The notes beneath the pieces were generated by a model. That model ran no database searches. It saw only the letters and a list, made by a program, of their open reading frames with translations, and was not told the DNA's origin. From positions 372,198-436,197 of the forward strand of contig NZ_JAAVTK010000002.1 in the NCBI RefSeq assembly GCF_012275535.1: a stretch of 64,000 nt of DNA, written 5' to 3'. A program made the translations under genes and the position numbers. Source of the stretch: Hymenobacter artigasi. Its GTDB lineage: Bacteria; Bacteroidota; Bacteroidia; Cytophagales; Hymenobacteraceae. This document shows, one piece after another, positions 33,847-41,581 of this stretch (the first letter of the stretch is position 1; every line of letters starts with the position of its first letter).

Positions 33847-35994
33847 GGCCAGCACCTCGGTCACTTTCCCGATATCCCCGCTCACCTTCTGCAGAAACGT
33901 GAGCTGCTCCAGCAGCAGCTTGTCGTCGGCGGCTTCGACGGAGATGTTGGGCTCGGGGGCGGCCAGCTCCTCAATGGGCGCGGCGGCGGCGGGCGCAATG
34001 CGGGCCAGGCTTTTGCTGAGGGCCGCCACGGCGCTGGTGAGGGCGCGGCGGCTGTCGGGTGGGAAGGGCGGCACGGCGGGCGCGGCCTCGCGCAGGGTGC
34101 CGGTGAGGGCCGCGATGTTGGAGGAGAGAATGTGGTTCAGCACCACAAATTCGTGGCTTTCGGTGGGGCGGTGCTGCTTGCTTTTGGGCTCGGTGAGCAT
34201 GCGCTGGAACGCCGCCGCGAGGTTGGCCCCGCTCACGTACACGTTTTTGCGCAGCAGGCGGTAGTCGTTGGACGTGAGGGGGCGGCCGGCGAGGCGGTCG
34301 GCCAGCTGGCGCAGGTAGGCCAGGTTGGCGCGCAGGGCGGCGGCCATATAGTCGGTCAATTGCTCCGATTCCCAGCTTGGAAACAGCAGGTAACCCGCCG
34401 AAAACGCAATGGCGCAGCCCATAAGGGTATCGGTGATGCGCTCCTGCGCCACGCCCAGGTAACTCAGCCCCAGAAACCGGAACATGATGAGCAGATAGGC
34501 CGTCAGAAACACCACCGTGACCAGGTACACGGTGCGCTGGAAGCTGTAAGCCACCACCATAAACACCACCAGCACGGCAAACCGGGCCTCGGGCCACGGC
34601 ACCGCCCACAGCACGAGGCCGCCCAGCGCCCCGCCCGCCAGCGTGCCGATGATGCGCTCGGTGTTGCGCTGCCGCGTGAGGCTGAACCCAGGCTTGAGCA
34701 TGATGGTCACCGTCATCAGAATCCAGTAGTTGTGCTGGCCGTGCCAGAGGGTTTCGGCCACGGCGTAGGCCACCAGGCAGGCCACGGTCATGCGCACGGC
34801 GTGGCGGAACACCGCCGATTTCATGGTGAAGTTCTGGCTCAGGGCGCGCAGCTCGATTTCCTGGCGGGCCACAAACTGGGTGTGGTCGGCGGCACGGCTG
34901 GCGGCGGGCGCGGCGGCCGAGAGGGCCTCGTCGAAGTAGCGCCGGATGTTGCCCACCCGCCGGATGATGTCGCGCAGGTTCACCAGTATTTTCTTCAATA
35001 CCAACGTATTACTGCCAGTCTCCGCATCGGTGTCGAGGGCACTGATGCGGGCCTGCAGGCGGTCCCACTCGGCTGTGAGCACGGGGCCGGTGCCGGGGTG
35101 CGCGTGGTTGGTCTGAATGGCCACGCCGAGGTGGTCCAATTCGGTGGCGACGTGCCGGATGAGCCGGGCCACATCGTCCAGAATACCGGTGTGGCCGAAG
35201 GATTCGCGCACGGCCGAGTAGTCGTAATACCCCACCGTGATGCGCTCGTACAGGTCCACCGTTTCCACGAAGGTGAGCACCAGGCGGCGGCCGGTGCTGG
35301 TGGTTTCGTTCACAATCTGGCGGGTGCGGAAAATGAGGTCGCGCACAGCTTCCTGCTTTTCGTTCACCACCACTTGCTGGGCCACCAGCTGGCGGTAGTC
35401 CTCCTCCAGCGCGGTGGCGGGGTTGTAGAACTTGGCTTTGAGGTCCAGAAACCGCGCCAGGGCGTGAATGCACTCGCCCAGCGCCTGCTGGGCCGGGCGG
35501 TAGGGCCGCACCTGGTAGGCCACCAGGGCCAGCCCCGCGTACCAGATGCCGCCCAGCAGCAGCAGGCCCGCGTGGGCCGGCGCGTCGGCCAGGGCGGGCG
35601 GGTGGGCCAGCAGCAGCACCACGCTCAGCAAGGTGGCGGTGCCCACGGCCCCAGCCCGCGCTCCCCAGACAAGCAGCATGGTCAGCCCGAAACTCAGCGC
35701 CCCGATTTCGAGGGCCAGCGTCCAGACGTTAAGGGCGGCCGCGCCCGTGAGCAGGGCCGTGAGGCCCACCAGCACCAGGGCGGCCAGCATGCCGTTGCGG
35801 CGGTGCGCGGCCGGGCCGGGCGTGTCGGTCACGCTCACGCACACGGCCCCGGTCGCAATGCTCAGGCCCGCCTCGAAATACCCCCACTGCCCCAGCAGCA
35901 CCGCCGGCAGCAGAATGGACACCGTGACGCGCACTCCATCGGAAAAATTCTGGCCGGAAAAGAAGTAGCGGAGGCGGCGCGTCTGGTGGTTCAT
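33841..35994 (-). CDS. FUSC family (YccS/YhfK-like) membrane protein
   Basis: A 717-residue inner-membrane protein of the FUSC/aromatic acid exporter family. Two hydrophobic blocks, each with several helices (about 15-170 and 385-510), are separated by a soluble helical region (about 185-370), and a further soluble tail follows. The second block contains NYWILMTVTIMLKPGFSLTR and RIIGTLAGGALGGL, the FUSC signature. Members are thought to export aromatic or fusaric-acid-like compounds; the substrate is unknown. The start at 35994 was chosen because the family N-terminus begins there; a farther ATG at 36072 would run into the next gene. The stop lies in a repeat. Confidence 0.87.
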   Translation of the reverse strand: MNHQTRRLRYFFSGQNFSDGVRVTVSILLPAVLLGQWGYFEAGLSIATGAVCVSVTDTPGPAAHRRNGMLAALVLVGLTALLTGAAALNVWTLALEIGALSFGLTMLLVWGARAGAVGTATLLSVVLLLAHPPALADAPAHAGLLLLGGIWYAGLALVAYQVRPYRPAQQALGECIHALARFLDLKAKFYNPATALEEDYRQLVAQQVVVNEKQEAVRDLIFRTRQIVNETTSTGRRLVLTFVETVDLYERITVGYYDYSAVRESFGHTGILDDVARLIRHVATELDHLGVAIQTNHAHPGTGPVLTAEWDRLQARISALDTDAETGSNTLVLKKILVNLRDIIRRVGNIRRYFDEALSAAAPAASRAADHTQFVARQEIELRALSQNFTMKSAVFRHAVRMTVACLVAYAVAETLWHGQHNYWILMTVTIMLKPGFSLTRQRNTERIIGTLAGGALGGLVLWAVPWPEARFAVLVVFMVVAYSFQRTVYLVTVVFLTAYLLIMFRFLGLSYLGVAQERITDTLMGCAIAFSAGYLLFPSWESEQLTDYMAAALRANLAYLRQLADRLAGRPLTSNDYRLLRKNVYVSGANLAAAFQRMLTEPKSKQHRPTESHEFVVLNHILSSNIAALTGTLREAAPAVPPFPPDSRRALTSAVAALSKSLARIAPAAAAPIEELAAPEPNISVEAADDKLLLEQLTFLQKVSGDIGKVTEVLAG

Positions 35995-36078
35995 GCGGCG
36001 GGAGCGGGTAATGCCGCAAGTAACGCGAAGAACGACCAAATGGGTTAGCAGGCCGGCGCGTGCACGCGGCATTTCGCG

Positions 36079-36366
36079 CTACAACTGCTGCAGCGACGGG
36101 CGTTCGGGCTCGTCGTAGGCCGTCGAGTCGCCGTCTTCATACACCGCGTTTTCCAAGTCGTCGACGCAGGTTTCGAGCTCGGCTACTTCATCTTCCTTCT
36201 CGGCCAGCTGCTGGCGCAGGCGGGCCAGCTCGCGGGTTTGCTGCTGCTGCACGGCTTCGAGGCGGGCCAGGCGCTGCTGGTCGGCCTGGCAGGCGGGCAG
36301 CGCGAGGGCCAGCGCGGCCAGCAGCGCGGCGCGGCGGCCGTGCGCCAAAGTCAATGGAAATTTCAT
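36079..36366 (-). CDS. Small coiled-coil lipoprotein
   Basis: A 95-residue predicted lipoprotein: signal with lipobox LALPAC (Cys at about residue 26), then a coiled coil (about 30-75, LARLRQQLAEKEDEVAELE), then an acidic tail. Similar in plan to Lpp-like or YgdR-like small envelope lipoproteins; no specific family recognised. TAATTTTG lies 5 nt before the start codon. It precedes the FUSC gene on the same strand by 84 bp. Confidence 0.65.
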   Translation of the reverse strand: MKFPLTLAHGRRAALLAALALALPACQADQQRLARLEAVQQQQTRELARLRQQLAEKEDEVAELETCVDDLENAVYEDGDSTAYDEPERPSLQQL

Positions 36367-36371
36367 TGCTC

Positions 36372-36379
36372 CAAAATTA
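36372..36379 (-). promoter_or_regulatory. Exact -7 promoter box directly before a start codon
   Basis: Minus strand TAATTTTG, then GAGCA, then ATG (36366): an exact TAnnTTTG match at 5 nt spacing, the clearest example here of a predicted leaderless transcript. Confidence 0.5.
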
Positions 36380-36428
36380 CGCCCCGCCGGGTGTAGCCCA
36401 TTGGCTTTGGCCCACGGCCGACCCCGCG

Positions 36429-36900
36429 CTAATACATCACATCATTCACCGCCTCAACTTTGGGCGGCAGTTCGGTTTCTTCGAGCAGCTCGCGCAGGTC
36501 GATTTCGATGCTGCGGCAAATGGCCGTCATCGGCACGTCGTAGATGTCGTTTTCGAAGGGGTTCTCGCTGATGTGGCCCACCACTTCAATCACGTTAAAT
36601 ACCCACGATACGAGCACCGAAAACGGCACCATCAGCCAGATGTGGTATTGGCCCAGGGCTTGGCGGCTATCGAACTCCTCCACCAAACCCAGCGGCAGAA
36701 TGGCCGCGAACACCCACACAAACACAAAGCTGAATTAGGCAAACTGGCGCGAAAACGGCGTATTCTTGATGCGCTCGCAGCCTCCCTGCGCGTTTAGCAG
36801 GTCCTGAATGGTCTGCATCATGGCCACCTGGCGAAACTCGGTGAGCAGGCCGCGCTTGTAGAGCTCGCGCAGCTCCACGCTCTGGCGGCGCAGCAAATTC
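36429..36900 (-). pseudogene. Bestrophin family gene remnant (5' truncated, one nonsense codon)
   Basis: Two adjacent stretches in one frame encode the C-terminal part of a bestrophin-family (UPF0187) anion channel: NLLRRQSVELRELYKRGLLT onward to KNTPFSRQFA, then a TAA codon at 36735-36737, then FSFVFVWVFAAILPLGLVEE to the normal-looking end. Intact relatives have an aromatic residue at the stop position, so one substitution (TAC or TAT to TAA) explains it. The N-terminal half is missing: the frame begins right after the RidA-like stop at 36905. The remnant covers about 156 codons of about 300. A sequencing error could explain the stop but not the truncation. Confidence 0.82.
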
Positions 36901-36904
36901 CCGA

Positions 36905-37315
36905 TTAATTCCGCAGCGCGGCCATGCACTTCAGCTCGATGGCGATGGGCGTGGGCAGGCAGTTTATTTCGAGGGTGGTGCGGCAGGGCTGGGCCGTGGC
37001 GAAGTACTCGGCGTAGAGGCGGTTGTAGGTCGGAAAGTCGTCTTTCATGTTGGTCAGGAACACGGTCACGTCCACCAAATCGTCCCACTCGGCCCCGGCT
37101 TCTTCCAGAATGTAGCGCACGTTCTGAAACACGGCGTGGCACTGGCTCTCAAAGTCATAGTGCAGAACATTGCCGTCCTCATCCACTTCCACGCCGGGAA
37201 TGGCTTTCTGGCCGCGCTGGCGCGGGCCCACGCCGGACAGAAACAACAGGTTGCCTACGCGGCGGGTGTAGGGGTAGGCACCCACGGGCTCGGGGGCGCG
37301 GCTTTCGGTGGTCAT
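36905..37315 (-). CDS. RidA family protein, 2-aminomuconate deaminase-like
   Basis: A 136-residue YjgF/YER057c/UK114 protein. The sequence closely follows the 2-aminomuconate deaminase subgroup: VGAYPYTRRVGNLLFLSGVG, AVFQNVRYILEEAGAEWDDL, VTVFLTNMKDDFPTYNRLYA and PCRTTLEINCLPTPIAIELK. That enzyme acts in tryptophan/kynurenine and nitroaromatic degradation; no other pathway gene is nearby, so a general enamine/imine deaminase role is also possible. The start at 37315 gives the normal family length. It directly abuts the bestrophin remnant. Confidence 0.85.
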   Translation of the reverse strand: MTTESRAPEPVGAYPYTRRVGNLLFLSGVGPRQRGQKAIPGVEVDEDGNVLHYDFESQCHAVFQNVRYILEEAGAEWDDLVDVTVFLTNMKDDFPTYNRLYAEYFATAQPCRTTLEINCLPTPIAIELKCMAALRN

Positions 37316-37500
37316 GGCAATGGCAACGTTAAGGGGTACAGTAATTCGCTTCAAAGTACGTCATATAGGAGGGAAGGCGAAACCACGCGGGGCGCGGGCT
37401 GCCGTTCTTTGCAAGGCCAGCCGGCACTATTTTGGCAGGTACAGCCTTTGCGGTTCAACCGTCTTTTCTCATTACTCCTCCTCTTCTCCCTTTTCTACGC

Positions 37501-38316
37501 ATGAAAACCTCGATGCTCCTGCTGCTTGGCGGCCTTAGTTTTTCCAGTCTTGCAGCCCACGCCCAGAAGCGCAAAATGCCGCCCAAGCCCACGGCCAATA
37601 CCGTGTACGACTCGGTGCAGCAGCCCGCCGTGCCCCTGGGTGGCACCGAGCGCTACGCCCAGTTTCTGGCCGCGCACCAGAAATACCCCGCCACAGCCAT
37701 GCAAAAAGGCATTCAGGGCACTGTGAAGGTGAGCTTCGTGGTGGAAAAAACCGGTACCGTGAACGAGGTGAAGGTCGAAACGCCAGTGGCGCCCGAGCTC
37801 GATGCCGAAGCCATCCGCCTCATCAAAAGCGGCCCGAAGTGGACGCCCGCCAAGCACCGCAACGCCGTGGTGCGCCAGCGCGTGGTGGTGCCGGTATCGT
37901 TCGTGATGTCGCCGGGCAGCACCGTCACCATCGGCGGGCCGGCCAAGGAGCGGCCCATCACCACCTCTGCCGCCGACATTGCCGCCTCGGCCAACCCCGA
38001 CCGCCCCGCCGTGGTGGCCCCCGACCGCCCCACCCAGCCCGTGGGCGGCAACCAGGCTTTTTTCGATTGGATTGAAAAAAACCAGCAGTACCCCGGCCTG
38101 GCCCGCAAACGCAACATTCAGGGCAAGGTGATGGTCGAATTTATGGTGCAACGCGATGGTAGTCTGACCGATGCCCGCGTTATCAAGAAGATGGGCTCCG
38201 GGCTTGACGAAGAGGCTTTGCGGCTGATAAAGGCCGCTCCGAAATGGGAGCCGGCCATGTTTCAGGGCAAGCCGATGAAGCAAAAGATGGTGTTGCCGGT
38301 TCTATTCCAGCTGTAA
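37501..38316 (+). CDS. Periplasmic protein with two TonB C-terminal domains
   Basis: A 271-residue protein with a cleavable signal peptide (about 1-22, ending AHAQ) and two TonB C-terminal domains, about residues 50-140 (YPATAMQKGIQGTVKVSFVV) and 185-271 (YPGLARKRNIQGKVMVEFMV), joined by a Pro/Thr-rich linker. Normal TonB has an uncleaved anchor helix that contacts ExbB/ExbD; none is seen, so this is probably not an energy transducer but a periplasmic partner or adaptor. Repeated domains suggest internal duplication. A terminator follows. Confidence 0.85.
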   Translation: MKTSMLLLLGGLSFSSLAAHAQKRKMPPKPTANTVYDSVQQPAVPLGGTERYAQFLAAHQKYPATAMQKGIQGTVKVSFVVEKTGTVNEVKVETPVAPELDAEAIRLIKSGPKWTPAKHRNAVVRQRVVVPVSFVMSPGSTVTIGGPAKERPITTSAADIAASANPDRPAVVAPDRPTQPVGGNQAFFDWIEKNQQYPGLARKRNIQGKVMVEFMVQRDGSLTDARVIKKMGSGLDEEALRLIKAAPKWEPAMFQGKPMKQKMVLPVLFQL

Positions 38317-38332
38317 GTTCAACCAAACGCCA

Positions 38333-38369
38333 AACGCCCCCTCCTCAAGACAGGAGGGGCGTTTTTTTA
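38333..38369 (+). terminator. Intrinsic terminator after TonB-domain gene
   Basis: Stem AACGCCCCCTCCT / AGGAGGGGCGTT with loop CAAGAC and seven T residues; ends 22 bp before the next start codon. Confidence 0.85.
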
Positions 38370-38391
38370 GTCTCTGCTGCCCCGCCCGCCC

Positions 38392-39918
38392 ATGCTCTCT
38401 TCCTGCTCCTTAGCTGCCTCAAAGTCGCCTGCCATCATCGTGCCGCCGGCCCAAATCTGGCCCTACCAGGTGCGCTACCGCGAGGGAGCCCAGGCGCTGG
38501 CCCAGGACTTATTCGATGCGCTGGATGATGACCTGAAGCCGTTTGTGCTGCTGCTCGCCCTGCCCGCCGACGACACCCTGCCCGCCCGCTGCCTGGAGCC
38601 CGTCGACAGCGACCTGCCCGCCACCGCGTTTTCCGACGTGGTGGCCCGGGGCCGCGTGCGCCAGCTCACCACCCCCTGGCCCTTCCCCGACCGCGCCGAC
38701 GTGACGGCCGCCGCCATCCGGCGCAAGCACCAGGGCATCGGCATCCGCGATGCCGTGCAGGAAACCCTCAATGCCCTTGATGGGCAGGGCCAGTACCAAC
38801 ATTTTGCCGGCTGGCCGGTAGAGATAAACGGCTACTTTGTGACCACGGTGCTGCGCTTGCTGCGCAAACCGCTGCGGGCCTACCCTTCGTTGCAGCCCGC
38901 CCGCTACTACACCGATGGCAAGCCGCTGGCTCCGTCGCTACTATTGGCCGCCATGTACCGCTTCAACGAGGAAGGCGTGAAGGCCCTTAGCGAGCCCGAA
39001 CCAGGGGCCAGCATCTTCATGCGGCCCCGCGAAAGCGAGGAGCTGCTACGCGCCGCCGGCAAAACCTTCCTTGACACGCCCGCCCAGGCCCTGGGCCTCG
39101 ACCCGGCTACTATCAAGCTGTTTGCCACCTGCAACACCATCAGCAGCCTGCGTTACGAGGGCGCCGAGGGCGTGGGCAACCTGCTGCTGGCCCGGCGCGG
39201 CCACCCCAACATCGAGGAAGTATTTGCCCTCACCTGCCCCACCGAGCTCACCGACTACCGCGCCGTGCGCAAGCTGCTGGAAATGGCCACGCCCGACGTG
39301 CACCTGCTCGCCGACGGCGAAAACGTGTACGCATTGGGCCGCCAAATTGGCCACTACGATGCCGTGCGCGAGGATTTGTTCGTTATCAGCTTCGTGACGC
39401 ACTACGCCTGGGAGCTTCAGCATGCCGGGCACATCCTCATGCGCTCGCACTACGGCCTGCCCGGCCTACCGCGCCCGCGCCTCAGCCGGCCGGCCTTCCG
39501 AAAGGCCCTCAAGCGCACCTTCGCCCTCACCGACGCGCCCAAAGTAGAGCGCCTCTGGGACGTGGTGCTCGAAGCCAGCCGCCAGAAGCACGGCACGCTC
39601 CTGGTCATCACCACCGAGGCCTTGGCCGAAGCCGACCGCCTCAAGCTGCAGTGCACGCTCATCGAGCCCGTGCCGCTCACGCCGCTCATCACCCGCCTCG
39701 TCACCAGCATCGACGGCGCAGTGCTTCTCGACCCCGAGGGCTACTGTTACTCTATTGGGGTAATTCTCGACGGCCGCGCCTCGGGCCGGGGCGACGGTAC
39801 CCGGGGCGCGCGCTACAACTCGGCCCTGCGCTACGTGGAAAGCTCCGACTATCCCTGCATCGCCATCGTGGTGAGCGAGGACGGGATGGTGGACGTTATT
39901 ACTTCGGTGAAAGAGTAA
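38392..39918 (+). CDS. DisA_N (diadenylate cyclase fold) domain protein
   Basis: A 508-residue soluble protein. The last about 150 residues form a DisA_N-type domain with SIDGAVLLDPEGYCYSIGVI (D441-G442-A443) and GTRGARYNSALRYV (R471 and R474 in place of the RHR motif), then CIAIVVSEDG. These correspond to the ATP-binding motifs of diadenylate cyclases, so c-di-AMP or related nucleotide synthesis is possible. The N-terminal about 330 residues are a sensor region without a family I can name securely. It lacks the transmembrane helices of CdaA and the helix-hairpin-helix of DisA. A related protein is encoded at 581-1714. Confidence 0.75.
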   Translation: MLSSCSLAASKSPAIIVPPAQIWPYQVRYREGAQALAQDLFDALDDDLKPFVLLLALPADDTLPARCLEPVDSDLPATAFSDVVARGRVRQLTTPWPFPDRADVTAAAIRRKHQGIGIRDAVQETLNALDGQGQYQHFAGWPVEINGYFVTTVLRLLRKPLRAYPSLQPARYYTDGKPLAPSLLLAAMYRFNEEGVKALSEPEPGASIFMRPRESEELLRAAGKTFLDTPAQALGLDPATIKLFATCNTISSLRYEGAEGVGNLLLARRGHPNIEEVFALTCPTELTDYRAVRKLLEMATPDVHLLADGENVYALGRQIGHYDAVREDLFVISFVTHYAWELQHAGHILMRSHYGLPGLPRPRLSRPAFRKALKRTFALTDAPKVERLWDVVLEASRQKHGTLLVITTEALAEADRLKLQCTLIEPVPLTPLITRLVTSIDGAVLLDPEGYCYSIGVILDGRASGRGDGTRGARYNSALRYVESSDYPCIAIVVSEDGMVDVITSVKE

Positions 39919-40020
39919 GAAAGCAACACCCGTCGGGCGATATTCTTACGGCAACTTACGTAACTTTATTGCTTCCTGCCCCCAAATTCACCAGGCACTT
40001 TCCCTATCCTTTCATATCCG

Positions 40021-40353
40021 ATGACTGCCGACGACCGCCTCAATCAACTCGAACCGCTGCTTTCCGAAACGATGAGCATCCTGGACAGGCACACTGCTCA
40101 GCTCAAGCAGCTGAGCTTTGCCATCAGCCAGGTAAGCACGGCAGTCGTTCAGCAAGGCGAAAACATCAGTTTCTTATTGCGTGAGCAACTGACGATGAAA
40201 ACCCAGCAGAATGACCTGAAAACCCAGCAGGATGTGATGAAAACCCAGCAGGATGTGATGAAAACCCAACTAGATGGGGTAGAAACCAAGCTGGATGGTG
40301 TAACTGGTAAGCTCGACCATATCCTGCAATTGCTGCAGAAGCCGGGCCAATAA
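40021..40353 (+). CDS. Small coiled-coil protein with 7-residue repeats
   Basis: A 110-residue protein, helical throughout. Residues 59-93 consist of heptads of the type MKTQQDV (MKTQQND, LKTQQDV, MKTQQDV, MKTQLDG, VETKLDG), encoded by 21-bp tandem DNA repeats at 40195-40290. The upstream part is also a helical, heptad-like segment. No family recognised. TATCCTTTC lies shortly before the start codon. It follows the DisA_N gene by 102 bp on the same strand; a functional link is unproven. Confidence 0.6.
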   Translation: MTADDRLNQLEPLLSETMSILDRHTAQLKQLSFAISQVSTAVVQQGENISFLLREQLTMKTQQNDLKTQQDVMKTQQDVMKTQLDGVETKLDGVTGKLDHILQLLQKPGQ

Positions 40354-40358
40354 CCCGC

Positions 40359-40856
40359 CTACCGCTTTGCCCGGAATGACCAGGTGAGCTTGAACACTGC
40401 CACCACGTCGCCGGCCTCATCCACGCCAGTGCTGGTGCAGACTACGGTGCGGCCCTCGCCGGTAGCACGGCTCTCGGCCACGGCCAGAGCAATGAGCGGG
40501 CCATCGGGGCAGGTGAAGGCGATTAGGCCTACTGCTTTCTTCGTAAAATCGCCCTGAATGGCCGTCACCAGCATCGAAACCGGCCCGCCGGCCTGCACCT
40601 GCATCATGCCCTGGATGCCGCTGGCAAACTCTGCCGCCATGGCCAGGCAGGCGAAATAGAGACTTCGGAATGGGTTCTGGGTGAGGAATTTGTAGCGGAT
40701 GGTGACCGTGGCCGTCTCCGGCGTGAGCTGCGTGAGGCGCAGGCCCGCCAGCCAGGCCATGGGCAGCTTGCGCATCATGAACAGCCGCAGCTTCAGCGGA
40801 TTCAGAACCTGGCGGCGGAAGGCGGCGGCTTGCGGAGTGTCGGTGGCAGTAGTCAT
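40359..40856 (-). CDS. DUF4442 hotdog-fold protein (putative thioesterase)
   Basis: A 165-residue protein of DUF4442, a hotdog-fold family related to acyl-CoA thioesterases. Seen: KLRLFMMRKLPMAWLAGLRL near the start, NPFRSLYFACLAMAAEFASG (about 71-90) as the long central helix, and the strand-rich C-terminal half with RTVVCTSTGVDEAGDVVAVF. The catalytic residue cannot be identified with confidence. It converges with the coiled-coil gene, 5 bp apart. Confidence 0.8.
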   Translation of the reverse strand: MTTATDTPQAAAFRRQVLNPLKLRLFMMRKLPMAWLAGLRLTQLTPETATVTIRYKFLTQNPFRSLYFACLAMAAEFASGIQGMMQVQAGGPVSMLVTAIQGDFTKKAVGLIAFTCPDGPLIALAVAESRATGEGRTVVCTSTGVDEAGDVVAVFKLTWSFRAKR

Positions 40857-40916
40857 GCGGCGAAGGTACGTTTCAGGGCCGTTGCTGCTGCCCCGGCCAG
40901 TGGGCCGAAATATCGC

Positions 40917-41456
40917 CTATGGCTTGCGGGGTTTGCTTTTCTCATCGGCCGGGCTGGCAACGGGTGCCGAGGCAGGCCGCACCACCAGCTCCTGATAGCC
41001 AAACGTGTCGTCCTTCTCGCGCCGAAACTCCAGCTGCGGCAGCTCGCCCAGCACGATTTCGGCCGTGGTGTACACCCGGCAGCCATCCAGCAAATGCCCG
41101 CCGATGGTGCGGCCCGTGCTGTCGGAAACCGCCAGATGTATGTGCGAACCATTCGTCGACAGCGTGCCGACCAGCGACACAATCTCAAAATGGCCTTTAT
41201 ACACCGTGGGGCCTTCCTGGTTGGCCAGGCGCAACGTGGCCACCGTGAGGCTGCCCACGCAGGTAATCATGGTGCCGGCCAGGATGTGGTTTTGCTGCGC
41301 GAAGGCCGTGAGCTGCTGGCGCAAATCATCGCCGGGGCGCAGGCGCAAGGCATAGGTTTTGAGAGCAGAGGATTGGGCAACGGGCACGGGGGCTGGGGTT
41401 TGGGCCAGCGCGGAGGTAGCCAGCAGCGATAAAACGAAGACAAGACGTATTGACAT
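40917..41456 (-). CDS. Exported PPC (DUF296) domain protein
   Basis: A 179-residue protein with a signal peptide (about 1-19, ending ALAQ) and a PPC/DUF296 domain (about 35-150): YALRLRPGDDLRQQLTAFAQ, MITCVGSLTVATLRLAN, FEIVSLVGTLS, SHIHLAVSDSTGRTIGGHLL and YTTAEIVLGELP. In plants PPC domains occur with AT-hooks; bacterial stand-alone PPC proteins form trimers of unknown function. Export is suggested by the signal. The start at 41456 was preferred to 41483 because it begins the signal. Confidence 0.85.
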   Translation of the reverse strand: MSIRLVFVLSLLATSALAQTPAPVPVAQSSALKTYALRLRPGDDLRQQLTAFAQQNHILAGTMITCVGSLTVATLRLANQEGPTVYKGHFEIVSLVGTLSTNGSHIHLAVSDSTGRTIGGHLLDGCRVYTTAEIVLGELPQLEFRREKDDTFGYQELVVRPASAPVASPADEKSKPRKP

Positions 41457-41464
41457 TGCCCCAA

Positions 41465-41563
41465 AGAACGTCATGCTGCGCAAAGCCGAAGCATCTCGAG
41501 GGCCATAGTAAACGAGTTACTACTGCGGTAGAGATGCTTCGGCTTTGCGCAGCATGACGTTCT
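41465..41563. repeat. Perfect 33-bp inverted repeat
   Basis: Arms 41465-41497 and 41531-41563 are perfectly complementary (start AGAACGTCATGCTGCGCAAA) with a 33-nt spacer. It lies between the PPC and DUF4097 genes, both minus strand. A degraded single arm of the same family (GAGGATGCTTC..TCAGCATGACAG) lies at about 6990-7015. Confidence 0.9.
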
Positions 41564-41581
41564 GTTACTACTTTCTGCTCC

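Noticed and set aside
34132..36048. Open frame of 638 codons antisense to the FUSC gene
   Set aside because: Gln/His-rich translation without domains; the opposite strand has a complete membrane protein.
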